Notes: generated from the letters alone by a model not told the origin. Positions 1-13,885 are shown, counted from the stretch's first letter. The stretch: 64,000 nucleotides of DNA from Enchytraeus crypticus (GCA_905160935.1 CAJHZI010000679.1:526001-590000); one strand, 5' to 3'. Numbers and translations: made by a program.

Positions 1-619
1 AGCTTGGCTCAAGCACAGTTTGTCTTATAGCAAATCGTCTTTAATGCGTATAACTTAGAAATTGTTTTAAAAAAATTTACTTAGAAGTAGTTTATAGTAG
101 AATAGTTCTGCTTGATATGCACTGGTTTATGCAATTAAGGTCATTAATTTGTTCTACTAGTAAATTTATACTGAAAATAGCAGAGACATATTTTAATTGG
201 TAATTTTAGTGACAGATAGATATTTTATTATTAACCGGCTCATTCAATAGAGCCTACAGTTTGCTGCTCGTTAACAAAGAAATTCATATTTATTATCAAT
301 AGCCTAATAAATAAGACTGTTGTGTCCGGTACACTGAAGAATAGACCAACCGTAAACTGCACGTATCACGTGTATTAAGAAAAGCGATTGAGCAAGAACT
401 GAAGACGACAATTATTATGAGATGCCGCATTATTTTAAAGTCACCATGTAGGCCAAACGCAGAAGCCATATTATTCCCAAGCCACGGGCTACATGGTGTG
501 CTTATGGCACAGTCATTAGTGAATGGATTAACTCGTTAAGCAATGAAGCAATCTCAGGGGTATGAAAGCACCATGTGAGTAGGAATATGTATCTTGTACC
601 TGCCGTTTGGCAGAACTTT

Positions 620-680
620 AGAGAGAGAGAGAGAGAGAGAGAGAGGGAAAGAGAGTGAGAGAGAGTGAAAGAGGGAGATT
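620..680. repeat. (GA)n microsatellite
   Basis: GA repeat with interruptions, the tail of a retroposon copy (AGGAATATGTATCTTGTACC). Confidence 0.8.
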
Positions 681-1509
681 AAGAAGCTAATTAAATAAGT
701 AATTACCAAGTCTTATATTATATTATTTTTTACTATTATTTAATTTTTTTTATTGTATTATTCTTTATTATTTGTTAGTCTTTCTAAAAACGAGCATAAA
801 TTAATTGCGACTCTAGAATGCGATATGCGATATACGATCATTGCCTTTTCGTTGTTAAAATAATTGAAAAGTTCATAGAGTTCACACGATTCAGAGAGAA
901 TAAAGAATTCAATGAGAATTAAAAGGTTTAATTCGATTTGATTTGCTCTTTACAACAAAATGCGACGAGCTATGAAATTTTGATAGATGGTCTTCGCTCT
1001 TCTAATATCTATATAAAGTCATGTAGTCTAATTCCTAATAGTCCTTCAGACCAAATTGTAGCAAAGCAAAGTTCAGTTTATTTGAAATAAAGAACACGAT
1101 ATTGCTTAATCTTCAATTGTAACTAAGCATTTAATTTTTAATGCATCACATTAGGCGAGGATATTTGGAGTGCCAGAAATAAAATTAAACCCTGTTAAAC
1201 AAAAAATTTATTAATAGAAACGGGAAGATATGAAGGTATAAAATAAAGTTCTCCAAATTCTTTAATTTCACTTGATATATGAACGTTCTTATTAATTAAA
1301 TTACTTTGTTAATTAGGCTCGCCTACAGGGTGTTGTAACGCTGTACAATTACTATAAATAGTAGAAGTTCTTTTAAATATCATCTTCATTATGGTATCAT
1401 CTGCTAGAATGTGAAGCTGAAAAGATACAGAGTGAGAGTTTCATCACTTTTAAGTCAATATCAGTACAGTTATTTTAACTTCTTCCTCACCTCTGTATAA
1501 ATATAAATA

Positions 1510-2597
<1,088 letters not shown>

Positions 2598-2602
2598 TAT
2601 AT

Positions 2603-2681
<79 letters not shown>

Positions 2682-2874
2682 AGTGTGTGTACTTTTCTTC
2701 CGATTCGGTAGAGAACTACACAGGAAATATGAAGGGCTATAAATACTGGACCTGCCAATAGGCAATTATGTCACAGACTGAGAAATAATACTTTAAAATC
2801 TAGGCAATTACGAACTCTAAAGTTTCAATTTCAGTGACTATACGACTTCTTTATGTGACTATTTGATTAACTCC

Positions 2875-3295
2875 TCACATAATCAAATATTCACCTAATC
2901 ATCACATAAATAAATCACGCATTAGCATAATCAATCGCACAATGAAACATTCACATAATCAATCATTCACATAATCAAACATTTACATAATCAAATATTC
3001 ACATAATCAAATATTCACATAACCAAATATTCACATAATCAAATATTCACATAATAAAATATTCACATAATCAAACATTTACATAATCAAACATTCACAT
3101 AATCAAACATTCACATAATCAAATATTCACATAATCAAATATTCACATAATCAAATATTCACATAATAAAACATTCACATAATAAAACATTCACATAATC
3201 GAACATTCACATAATAAAACATTCACATAATCGAACATTCACATAATCAATTATTCACGTAATAAATCATTCACATAATCAATCATTCACTATTT
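2875..3295. repeat. 16-bp minisatellite
   Basis: About 25 units of ATTCACATAATCAAAT with single-base variants. Confidence 0.9.
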
Positions 3296-3857
3296 AACAG
3301 GTCGGTCCCTCAAGAAGCTCGATCTTTACCAAAATATTATCAATCAATCAATCAATCAATGCAATTTAACGTCCGCTTCATCTGCATTCTAGGAATTAAG
3401 ATGTTATTGTGAAAATTTGGGTTTTCTCGCCCCTGATGACTTGCCCAGAACACCCTCAATCAATCAATCAATCAATCAATTAATCAATCAATAAGAATTT
3501 AACGTCCGGTTCCTCGCCATAAATCAATGTAAAGAATGTCACATCTTGCAGCTACAACTATAACTTATATCTAAGGAGAGCGGAGAATTTCTGTCACCTC
3601 TGTTCTAAGCGAGTGATAACTGTCTTCAAATTTTAATCAGCTAATTTGTATGTAAATAGAGCTCAGCTGTGGAGGCGCTAGTAGGAGTCATAAAATCTTA
3701 AATAACTCACAGCCGCTTTGAAGCCCCTGGCAAAGCTTTCAGATTGAAATGATATGGACATTCACGAGTTACAGGACCGATAAATTGATATTTGACTAAA
3801 CTGTTGAATGTTTAGAACTTAATATGGTATTGAGAGTGATAGATATCGTCACTGTCT

Positions 3858-3990
3858 TCAGCCAGTGACGATATCGGTAAAATACTCGACCGCGGATCAG
3901 TAGGTTCGGGGTTCAAATCCTGGGCTCGCCACTCACTGACGTCGCCTTCGAGTTAGGAAACTGACGTTAAAATTAGCTTAGCTTAGCTTA
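3858..3990 (+). mobile_element. SINE1 (tRNA-derived) copy
   Basis: SINE1 has an A box near TGGCGATGTCGG, a B box GGTTCAAATCC, the body CTGGGCTCGCCCGTCACTGA and a 3' tail GAGGAAACTGACGTTAACAT. This copy reads GATATCGGTAAAATACTCGA, GGGTTCAAATCCTGGGCTCG and GAAACTGACGTTAAAATTAG. Confidence 0.8.
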
Positions 3991-4423
3991 TCATTGATGG
4001 TGCTTATTTACTGTAAACATGCTTTAGTTGATTAATGTTTTATGGGAGGGTGTGGAAGCTTGCTAAGTATGCATGTAGTGAATAATCATTCCCCTTCAAA
4101 TCTCGACATTTTCTAAACTCAGCATGTTGTCACAATAATTTCATTTGACGAGAGATAATTTTATGTGATTATCGCTTCAAATGTGATCGTAACTGTTTAT
4201 TTTTCATACAGTTGAAACGTTTCCATGACAGACTTTCAAAGCAAATTAACGAAGCTATAGGTTTCGCTGTGGAAATTCTTTCACTGCGCCCTGTAGCACA
4301 AGTTAATTATATATTTTAATATATTTACACAATTTACTTTTTATATAGGGTATATTTCCATTGCACCCAGTAGAACAAGTTAATTATATGCTTAATATAT
4401 TTACATAATGTACTTTGTATAGA

Positions 4424-4660
4424 ATGTCTAAATAGCCTAGGTGTAACGTCATGAAGTTTTAAATGACAAATCCAGAGGTGATTTGAATCCTCGTGGGTTC
4501 GAATCCCGGCCGCGCTGATCTGAGAGTAAAATCTCTGGCATTCACTGGACTGGTTATACGGAAAATGGTCTAAATTGCCTAACGGATTAAACATGTGGTT
4601 TTAAAAGTGATAGATATCAACATAGTTGATTATTCACTATAATGCGTGTTTACTTTTTGT
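4424..4660 (+). mobile_element. SINE2 (tRNA-derived) copy
   Basis: SINE2 has an A box like TAGCGTAGGGGTAACG, the B box GGGTTCGAATCCCGG, then GCTGATCTGAGAGTAAAATC, ATTCACTGGACTGGTTATAC and the end ATAATGCGTGTTTAC. All parts are present here. Confidence 0.85.
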
Positions 4661-4877
4661 AATTGAAAATATTCCCACTTAGCCTCTCATCTCAAATCTT
4701 GAGATCTTGCTAAAGGTCTTAGAATCGGTCTGAGATGTAAGAATATTTGTAAGAATATAAAAATAAATGACGTAATTGTATCATAGATAAACGAGATTAG
4801 ATTTTTTGGATTTAAAAATTTACTTTATTTTTAATAATTTCTGATAAATTATAGCAACAAATTGAAATGAACTTATC

Positions 4878-5010
4878 TCTGGCTGGAGCCAGTGGCGATG
4901 TCGGTAAGATACTCGATCAGTATGTGAGGTATTCAAATTCTGGGCTCGCCCGTCACTGACATCGCTTTCCAGTGAGGAAACTGACGTTAACATTATCTTT
5001 TTTATCAAGG
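4878..5010 (+). mobile_element. SINE1 copy
   Basis: Full-length copy: GGAGCCAGTGGCGATGTCGG, TTCAAATTCTGGGCTCGCCC and GTGAGGAAACTGACGTTAAC followed by a T-rich end. Confidence 0.85.
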
Positions 5011-5727
5011 CTCAGAACCTTTGTGGATTCACTTTATGGACACTAGGGTAGTCTCTACAACCCTCTTCATCCACTGATCTCTATCCATCAGAGTCATAAA
5101 CATCACCTGAATATTGAATTTGATATCTAATCTACTAGTCTTTTTTACATTGTCCTATTGGGTTACGTTTATTTCTATTACGTATCATCATTTTATTAAC
5201 TAATTATGTATATGTAAGCATTTTTTCTACTGGAGTAATTTCATGCAATCTTATGTCCTTTCCAACTTTATGTTTTTCCCTATGGTTTTACTCAAAATTC
5301 TTTCGTTTTTTCATAAACTTCATTATTTAGTATTACACTGGTCGTCAATTTTTAGCGAAAACACATAATATTTTTTAATTTTGTTACAATTGATGTATAA
5401 ATTACTTTATTTATTATTAATCTATTTTTGAAAAACAGTAATGTCCACTTTTTTAATGACCAAATTTTTACAATTTTGGTCACTAGTTCACTAGTTTATA
5501 TATGAATATACAGATTTAACAGACTGTTTACATTTGTTTAACAGATTTCGCAGTAATTTTTAATTATTCTAGCAATATAGCATATTTCATCTCTTCTAAT
5601 ATAGCGACAATTGTAGTAGCGGAGAAGGAAGTGGCAATGGTTTCAGCAAACACATAAACATCACTAAATATACAATGAATTCTAGTTATATGGGTGTTTA
5701 ATGTAACTACTGAAAGAGATTAGAAAT

Positions 5728-5770
5728 ATGATGCTGTTGCTGATATTTCTTGCAGTTCTTCAATCAAGTG
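5728..5770 (+). CDS. Exon 1 of secreted peptide-precursor gene: signal peptide
   Basis: Starts at ATG 5728, encodes MMLLLIFLAVLQSS, a classic hydrophobic signal peptide, and ends in phase 1 at a strong GTAAGT donor. A second ATG follows at once; the first is chosen as start but either would serve. Cleavage is likely around S-S-G-A. Confidence 0.75.
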
Positions 5771-8074
5771 GTAAGTATCAACATTATATTATTACGATAA
5801 ATTTTCATTTAGACAAAGAAAACCTTAAAAAGTGTAAACTGTTGTTATTGTCGAGCGTAATCGGAAATAAAGCGTTCACGTCGAATCTTTATTAAATTTT
5901 TGAAGAGCTTCTAAAGTTGATGTCAAATGAAACTAAAAAGTCGATGCGACGAAGCACTAAGATCCAAATCGACGTCAAAAAGGGCATGAGAGCCCATACG
6001 CCTGAAATTGCTATACAATTGTCTAAAACCCGACCCTAACTAAACTGGGATTCAAAAGAAGATGACGATGGTCATAATTCCAAAGTCGACTTCGAGCAAT
6101 AGTATCATCTCCCAAAAGCAAGTGACTTAAAATTGTGTCGTTTCCATTGTGAGACGAAATGTTCATCAGCGTATGATATTAGCGAATTCGACTGAGCATT
6201 ACTTTTCAGAATCGTCATATCTGGATTCGAATACCGAGAGAATTATCAATTAAAACACCCCAGAAAACTAAATTATTCTTCTTAATTCTGCGTTAGCTGA
6301 ATTTATCGTCCACTATGCACGACACTAAACGTAACTAAACATCGAATGAGAAATCAACAACCAAAATTGCAAAACAAAATCCCCAAGAATGGCCACGTTG
6401 TAAACAAGTGCGTTCCATCATGTGCAATTTGACTCGTACCTCCTTTTCTTTAATTCCCTTTATCTTTGGGCTAGTTATTTGGATTTTGGAAATTGCACAG
6501 ACATTCTATTCTGTTTTTAGACATTCTTTTTGCTCGCCGGCTTGATTTTGCCTCAATAGTGCTCGATGTTGTCATTGATGACTGTAGTACTCTAACTGTT
6601 GTTATGTTACATCGTGGTTGTTCTCCCCCGCATGCAATTCAAGGAAAGAGCTGTTAGCTCAGGAAATAACTGTTTGCTTCTCATTAAATCTCGTTCTGTT
6701 AACGCTCGTTAAGGGACGCCTTAGCCTCCACTGGGATAATTAGAGAAAATGTAACATTTGCACCGTCATTACTATATCTGCTTTAAATTAAATCGCTCCA
6801 GGCGATATAATGGCGTCAATTTATTGCAAAAAGTACCAACAGGCTTGCTTCTTGAATCGATGTTCATGATTTTCAAACTGAACAAAGAGAAATCGTGTGA
6901 CTTTTAAACACAGTTTCATGAGAATATTCTTGTGATTGCGACACCTTGTTTCTTGTTCTTTGTGTTGACATGAATGAATTGTTTCAACATGATTGCATTT
7001 TAATATACAAGCGTGTACGAGATGATACACAGAAAGTCTAGCGTGTATTCGTTAATATCTAATCTCTCTCTCTCTCTCTCCCTCTCTCTATCTTAGTGCA
7101 CTGCCCATTGGCAGGTCCATGGCCTCCACTCTGTCTTCCGTTTTCTCTTCATGTCCACGTACGAATGTATCTTTAAAACATCTAACAAGATATACCATTA
7201 TTCTTTGAGGATTCTGCTTGTGACGAAGTGGGTACCCTATACCTTCCTCGGCTTCAGCTAACATTTTCAGGTCAGGGGCATCATTCCCTGAGAAAATCAT
7301 CCTGTTTACCCATATGTGATACCATGTATGATTGTTTACACCTGCAGATCCTGCTTTTATTCACGCATGCATAGTAATGTATCAAATTATTATACCTACG
7401 TCCATTGTTAGGATGATATGAGGAAGATGTTATGATCATATTACCTGATTCATTCATGCGTTCATGAAAATTACTTCCAGTTTAAAACAAACCAACACAG
7501 CAACAGGACTACCTGCGTTCATGCCAAAATAAAATAAAACATTTATGCGAAATAGAATGCATTAAGGCAAGCAAGCCAGGCAAATGTCCGCTGGGTCTAA
7601 TATACCTGATGCTAATATAGATATAATATGCTGATGCTACACAGATCCAAGATACCTATGGTATTAATTATTTGAACAAGTAGGTATTTTCCTCTTTGGA
7701 TTTTCCAATTAATAACTCTAAGTGTCAATGTCTTAGAATTGATATGATATCTAAGAATATATGTAAGAATATAAAAATAATGACGCAATTGTACCATAGG
7801 TAAATGAGATAAGGTTTTTAGGATTTACAATTTTATTTTTAAAAATTTGTTTCTGATAAATTATAGCAAAAAATTGAAATCAATTGATAAATCTATATTA
7901 AATTATGTTAGCTTGCTCGTGCACAAGATGTTAAACCTACATCTAATGCATTCTACAGATTGTTTTTGAGAAAACTGAATAAAGTTACCTCTTAAAGTTA
8001 AAGATCTTGAAATAATTTACCAATAGTAATCAGGATTCTTTGGTTAAAGCTCTGAGCAAATCATTCTGTACCGG

Positions 8075-8200
8075 TGGATGACCCAGTGCGTCATTTCGAC
8101 GGCAGAGTTGGTAATGCTCTTGCTGATAAGTACGAGGCAATGGGTTCAAATTCAAGCTTGACTGTCTCCCGCGATATCCTGTAATAAAGCTATGGATTTA
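8075..8200 (+). mobile_element. tRNA-like retroposon leading into a minisatellite
   Basis: GGCAGAGTTGGTAATGCTCT and GGGTTCAAATTCAAGC resemble A and B boxes. The element runs into TTTAAATAATAAATACTTTA, the unit of the 22-bp minisatellite that follows. Confidence 0.5.
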
Positions 8201-8650
8201 AATAATAAATACTTTAGATTTAAGTAATAGATGCTTTAGATTTAAATAATAAATACTTTAGATTTAAATAATAAATACTTTAGATTTAAATAAATACTTT
8301 AGATTTAAATAATAAATACTTTAGATTTAAATAATAAATACTTTAGATTTAAATAATAAATATTTTAGATTTAAATAATAAATACTTTAGATTTAAATAA
8401 TAAATACTTTAGATTTAAATCACGAGTGCTTTAGATTTAAATCACGAGTACTTTAGATTTAAATCACGAGTGCTTTAGATTTAAATCACGAGTGCTTTAG
8501 ATTTAAATCACGAGTGCTTTAGATTTGCCTAATAAACTCAACAAGTTTATGAATGCTACAAATACTGAATGCGATAGATATACATAATAAGTGCGATAGA
8601 TTTACATAATAAGTGCGATAGATTTACATAATAAGTGCGATAGGTTTAAC
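8198..8650. repeat. 22-bp minisatellites
   Basis: Units TTTAGATTTAAATAATAAAT AC, changing to a CACGAGTGC variant (8410-8525), then TTTACATAATAAGTGCGATA GA units (8575-8650). Confidence 0.9.
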
Positions 8651-8742
8651 TTGGCATTAGAGTATTTTTGTAGAGCTTTCGCTCATTTATTCCTATCCGC
8701 ATACAGATTTATCTTTATTATTGTTTTGTGTCTATTTCGCAG

Positions 8743-8839
8743 CCGTGAATGGTGTGACGGTACCGGAAATTGAGCCCGGGATGTCTGAATTAATGCGAAT
8801 AGAAGATGACGCACGTGTTGGAGTCAATGCTGGAATAAA
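8743..8839 (+). CDS. Exon 2 of secreted peptide-precursor gene
   Basis: 97 nt, acceptor ATTTCGCAG, donor GTAAGG, phase 1 to 2. Encodes VNGVTVPEIEPGMSELMRIE followed by an acidic-to-neutral stretch ending NAGIK. It joins exon 1 and exon 3 without a frame break. The downstream intron holds GA repeats and a LINE tail. Confidence 0.75.
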
Positions 8840-8924
8840 GTAAGGACGCTTGATTAGATCGTCATTTAGATTGGAGCAATGATGAGCTGTAGTAGCCATA
8901 GAAGCCATCTTTAAAGTCTGTGGG

Positions 8925-8972
8925 GAGTGAGAGAGAGAGAGAGAGAGAGTAGAGTGAGAAATCGAGAGAGAA

Positions 8973-9025
<53 letters not shown>

Positions 9026-9055
9026 TGAGAAATCGAGAGAGAAATCGAGAGAGAA

Positions 9056-9096
<41 letters not shown>

Positions 9097-9100
9097 TAGA
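8925..9100. repeat. (GA)n array
   Basis: GA run with the interspersed unit TAGAGTGAGAAATCGAGAGA. In intron 2 of the secreted peptide gene. Confidence 0.9.
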
Positions 9101-9597
9101 TAGAGGGATTGCAAAAAGTTTATCTATTGTGAAGTCATTCAAGCGTATATTTTATCTGATGCAGAGCTGTTAAGACTCTGATGGGAGAATTTAAACAAAG
9201 ATTATTTTTTAGTATTAATTTCAATTTATTAGTAATATTAAATAATATTATTAATATAAATAATTAATTATAGTTACAATTAATTATTACTTATAACTAT
9301 AATTAATTTCTTAATTTTATTTTTCATTTTTATTATTTATTATTTTATCATTTTACACTATGACTATGACACTGAGCCTAATGAAATGCCTCAATGTTTT
9401 TCCAGTGCAATTTCCTATACTTTCATAAGTATCTATGGTCGGCTGTTAGGAATTACGTAGAGCTTTCTGTTGCTGTATTCCTACTTTCTCGGAATCAAGG
9501 AGGAGATAAGGCAGAATCGTGTAACTACCAGTACGAATAGTAAGAGGCTGAGATATTAGAGATATTCATGGTAACAAGTCGTACAGATATCAGTGAT

Positions 9598-9600
9598 GCC

Positions 9601-9644
<44 letters not shown>

Positions 9645-9695
9645 GGTTTAACGTCCGATTTCTCATACAAGGATGATGTCAGGGACGTCATAGAG
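9598..9695 (-). mobile_element. LINE 3'-end fragment with (TAA)n
   Basis: (ATA)n followed by GGTTTAACGTCCGATTTCTC, then ATACAAGGATGATGTCAGGG: the reverse complement of the LINE tail. Lies in intron 2 of the secreted peptide gene. Confidence 0.75.
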
Positions 9696-10369
9696 TAATG
9701 ATTCGTGAAGTTGCATTAGTCTAAGCAAACTCTAAAACCTCCCCACTTAGACATAAAACTGTGACAAACGTGGCTTAATCCACTTAGGTAAGGCAATACA
9801 TCAACAAATTAATAAACCAATAATAACTGATAACAATTAATAATCAATTCATTTAGCAATCAATATATCAATCTACCTATGCATTGATAAATCCAGCAAC
9901 AAATCAATCAACAAATAAATAATTCATTTATAAATCAATCTATCAATCTGCCTATCCATTCATAAGTCCATCAAATTATCCATCAACAAAGAAATCACTC
10001 CATTCATCAAGAAATCAATTAACCTATCAAATCATCAATCCATTCATCAATTCACCACGCAAAGAATCAATTAATCAGTCAGTCCATCAAACGATCACTC
10101 AATCCACTAACGTCACTGGATTTTTAAGAATTTATTCCTCGTACTGCATCAATCCATAGGCTACCGAACTCAATACTGTAGGATCGCTTGGTTTAGCAAT
10201 TAATAGTAAATAGCGTGAAAGGATGGAGGTAAGTTCTCAAATGGCAATATATAATAATGTGGAATATAACTGCACTACAGTAGTCGTTAGTATACTATTA
10301 GTATTTAGTCGTTAGTATTATTCAAGTCAAATCCGACATTCAATGCCTGTTATGCTGACATCGCCACTA

Positions 10370-10487
10370 GCTGCAGCCAGTGACGATGTTGGTAATATAC
10401 TCGACCAGTATGTGCGGGTTCACATCCTGGGCTCGCTCGTCACTGACATCGCTTTCGAGTGAGGAAATTAACGTTAACATTACATTT
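10370..10487 (+). mobile_element. SINE1 copy directly upstream of a coding exon
   Basis: GCAGCCAGTGACGATGTTGG, GGGTTCACATCCTGGGCTCG, GAGGAAATTAACGTTAACAT. It ends about 30 bases before the acceptor of exon 3 of the secreted peptide gene. Confidence 0.85.
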
Positions 10488-10519
10488 TTATTTACCTGCT
10501 TTATTTGTTTGCTTCTTAG

Positions 10520-11048
10520 ACAAAAAGAAAAGGATTTACTCCGTCGCTACTGGAGCGATGAAACGAGCTATTGTCTGGAGTTCTACTGTTTCCGCTACCA
10601 AACGAAGTCCTCGTACTTCCGGTGTGTCCGCCATTACTGCCCGGATGCTCTCTTCATCTTGCCGAAATCCGACAGGTCATTCGGCTCTAACATTCCTCTT
10701 CTGAACTTCAATCCGCATCAAGTTCAGCAGTCAAAAGCTTTCACCAAATCAAACGACAAAAGATCAACCGGATCAAGTGCATCGGATCAGGATTCGATTC
10801 CGGATAAAGTCAGTAATTTGGAAGTGGGAAGAAATCTTTTTCCAGTGGAAAGACATCAACGTTACGTGCACCCGTATAACTGGGTCAGCAATGGTCGCAG
10901 GGCTCTGCGCTCGTTTGGGGGCAGTTTCGACCCATTGAAATTGAAGAAAGGAGAGAAATGGTCAGCCCCCATTGGCAGCAACTCCAGGAGACAAACGAGT
11001 CGGATGCATCCGTTCCTGGCTCCGTACTTTCATTCCAGGAATCAGTAG
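10520..11048 (+). CDS. Exon 3 of secreted peptide-precursor gene, with stop
   Basis: 529 nt from a pyrimidine-rich acceptor (TTTGCTTCTTAG) to TAG. The complete protein has 222 residues. This exon encodes a dibasic site (LLRR) followed by a block with four cysteines in two pairs: YCLEFYCFRY and FRCVRHYC, spacing C-x4-C-x11-C-x4-C. Further on are K-R, a G-R-R site after HPYNWVSN that would give an amidated peptide, K-K-G-E-K and S-R-R. AATAAA at 11084-11089 is a likely polyadenylation signal. I do not recognise the family. The features fit a peptide hormone or neuropeptide precursor, but a cysteine-containing secreted protein is equally possible. A SINE1 copy sits just before the acceptor. Confidence 0.75.
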
Positions 11049-11083
11049 CACGTTGCTAACCACTGCTCCGGATTTGAATTGAG

Positions 11084-11089
11084 AATAAA
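11084..11089 (+). promoter_or_regulatory. Polyadenylation signal of the secreted peptide gene
   Basis: AATAAA 35 bases after the stop codon at 11046-11048, in the right orientation and distance for the end of the three-exon plus-strand gene. Confidence 0.6.
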
Positions 11090-11157
11090 GAAAACTCAAG
11101 AACGGATCTTTTGATGGGATAAACCCAGTAAATCTGTTATCTCGTTATGTAAGCAGA

Positions 11158-11362
11158 GTTCCATAGGACGAGAGAACATAGTTTCCAATGTTGTCATGGA
11201 CGACAGCAGCACTCTAATTACGTTGTTGTTGTTGTTGTTGTACCTCCTCGTCCTATAGGAAGAGTCCTATAGGACGAGGTAACATAGTATTCAATGTTGT
11301 CATGGACAACAACAGAACTTTAATTACGTTGTTGTTGATGTTGTACCTCGTCCTAGTGGTAG
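11158..11362. repeat. Tandem duplication of about 110 bp
   Basis: CATAGTTTCCAATGTTGTCA TGGACGACAG and CATAGTATTCAATGTTGTCA TGGACAACAA, each followed by AATTACGTTGTTGTTG and TCGTCCTA. Immediately 3' of the secreted peptide gene. Confidence 0.8.
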
Positions 11363-12079
11363 AGCCCTTTAGGCAGATTTGATTACGCTCGCTCGCAAAA
11401 GTGTGAACAACCCAAAAATGCCCAATTTGTAAAATATGCTGGATAAAATATTTTCAAAATGAAATAATTTATATTTCCTATTCAAGGTTTCCTACAAAAC
11501 ATACAGAAGTCTCATGGTTTCAATATTTTCCAAGTTCTGTAATGAAATATCCATTAGGCACTGATTGTTTGTCGTCTATGTGTTTATGTCGAGTTGTCTT
11601 ACAGTACCTAATGTGGAACAAATCAAATCTGACAGTAAACGGAAATATTACTCATATACATGTAATACATAGCGGCCTACCTCGAATGACAATTCAAAAA
11701 TCGAAACCAAGCCTGGACTGATGAAACAAGTAGCTCAATATTTATGTCAAATGGCAACTAACTTTAAATAGGCCAGTGAAATACATTAACGAATTGGTAA
11801 TTTATAGTAATATATGATTTGAAATTGTGAAGACTACTTAGGCGTTGGTCCATGGAAAGTTGTGTAAACTGATTCTCAATGACTGACGTAAATATAGCAA
11901 ACGTTAACGCTTTATATACATGGAATATACTGGTGCACCACCCACAATAAGCAACCTAAACTTACTGAATCATACATGGAGACCTTTGTTAGGCTCCCAT
12001 TTATTTAGAACTCATCGACTATGATTTCTTGGAAAAACAACAGCATCAACACTTAAAATGCTTCTGTTGTCAATGACAA

Positions 12080-12215
12080 TACGGCTGAAGCCAGTGGCGA
12101 TGTCGGTAGGATTTTAGACTGCAGATCGGTATGTGCTGGGTTCAAAACTTGGGCTCGACCGACACTGACATCGCTTTCGAGTGAGGAAACTGAAGTTAAC
12201 ATTGGCTTTTTTAAA
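12080..12215 (+). mobile_element. SINE1 copy
   Basis: GCTGAAGCCAGTGGCGATGT, then GGGTTCAAAACTTGGGCTCG and GAGGAAACTGAAGTTAACAT. Confidence 0.85.
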
Positions 12216-12404
12216 TCGAGTAGTCTATGATGAAACCAAAGCCAAGCTGATGAGGAAAAATACAAATGAGTCCAAAAATGACGAGACTTCGACATTCAGA
12301 AGTCCAGTTCTAAATAGGGAATAAGTGGAAAGAGCAATAGTTCTAGATAAGATACGGAATTATTGGAAATGAGGTTTAGGCGATTATATCGCCCATTATA
12401 TGTG

Positions 12405-12508
12405 ACACAACAGTCATAATTCATGACACAACTGTCATATCCATGACACAAGAGTCATGATCCACGACACAACTGTCATAATCCATGACACAACTGTCAT
12501 AATCCATG
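12405..12508. repeat. 21-bp minisatellite
   Basis: Five units of CATGACACAACTGTCATAAT C. Confidence 0.85.
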
Positions 12509-12789
12509 TTCCCAAATATTTCGTAAATAAATTAAAGCTGAAGAGAGAAATTTAAGATGGAAAAGATCTTAGCCAAATCTACGTTCAACTATTCAATAAT
12601 GAAATAGTTTATAAAATCTTTATTCTTTAACAGCAATCATAGTATTATCTCATTAACATTGTCTGCTTCTCTATTATGACATAAGGCCCAGACGTACGCA
12701 TCTACAAACGCGTTGGAAATTAGATTAAACGGACTACGCTGTGGAAAGAACGTGTGATAACATACATGTATGTAGGTAATGCAAGAATA

Positions 12790-13378
12790 GCAAAGTCATA
12801 ATACATAGCGATCATAGTCATAGTTCATAGCTCATAGTGGGTCATAGTTCATAGTAGTTCATATTTCATAGTGGTTAATAGTTCATAGTGGTTATAGTTC
12901 ATAGTGGCCATAGTCATAGTTCATAGTGGTCATAGTCATAGTTCATAGTGGTCATAGTCATAGTTCATAGTGGCCATAGTCATAGTTCATAGTGGTCATA
13001 GTCATAGTTCATAGTGGCCATAGTCATAGTTCATAGTGGTCATAGTCATAGTTCATAGTGGTCATAGTCATAGTTCATAGTGGCCATAGTCATAGTTCAT
13101 AGTGGCCATAGTCATAGTTCATAGTGGTCATAGTCATAGTTCATAGTGGTCATAGTCATAGTTCATAGTGGTCATAGTCATAGTTCATAGTGGTCATAGT
13201 CATAGTTCATAGTGGTCATAGTCATAGTTCATAGTGGTCATAGTCATAGTTCATAGTGGTCATAGTCATAGTTCATAGTGGTCATAGTCATAGTTCATAG
13301 TGGGCATAGTCATAGTTCATAGTGGTCATAGTCATAGTTCATAGTGGTCATAGTCATAGTTCATAGTGGTCATAGTTA
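12790..13378. repeat. 22-bp minisatellite
   Basis: About 25 units of CATAGTCATAGTTCATAGTG GT; some units have GGCC for GGTC. Confidence 0.95.
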
Positions 13379-13439
13379 TTATGAATCTAATGATCATAGT
13401 TCACAAGTTTTATTATTACTCTGGAGACTGAGATAAGTC

Positions 13440-13740
13440 AGTGAGATAAAATTTATTGTTTAAATCAGAATTTGTAATTTAATATAATTTAAGTGTAAAG
13501 TAAATTAATTTAATATAATTTAAATGTAATTTACTTATACTTCAATCGCACTCTATAAAGTAAGCTGCTAGTTTACAGTTAATAAAGAATTTAAACAATT
13601 TTATTTTGACGAAATGCAGAAAAACATTTCTATCCATTAAACTACTAATTACATGCTTTTAATAAAGATCATACCTCTCTCAGAAGAAATATGCAAATAA
13701 ATATCAATTTCTAAACAACATATCCACAAATTAATTCCCT
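13440..13740. other. AT-rich intergenic DNA
   Basis: Between the 22-bp minisatellite and a degenerate SINE. Nothing recognised. Confidence 0.5.
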
Positions 13741-13744
13741 AACT

Positions 13745-13885
13745 ACCTATCCGATGGCCGCCGAATTGATATCGTGCTTGTCTGAGAGGCAGAAACTGAT
13801 CGATTCCAATCCCAACAGAATTGTCTCTAATAGCACTCCACGTGAATCGGAAGCAGACGTTAAACATAGATTGACAACTTTTTTA
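13745..13885 (+). mobile_element. Degenerate tRNA-derived SINE
   Basis: TGGCCGCCGAATTGATATCG, GATTCCAATCCC and an end GAATCGGAAGCAGACGTTAA. Same general plan and tail as 37885-38035. Confidence 0.55.

Noticed and set aside
10380-10519. Upstream extension of the secreted peptide exon as a single-exon gene from 10380
   Set aside because: The extension is SINE1 sequence; phase and splice sites instead link the exon to 8743-8839 and to a signal-peptide exon at 5728.
12790-13378. Possible CRISPR-like array of regular 22-bp units
   Set aside because: Units are directly contiguous without unique spacers, and the DNA is eukaryotic; it is a minisatellite.
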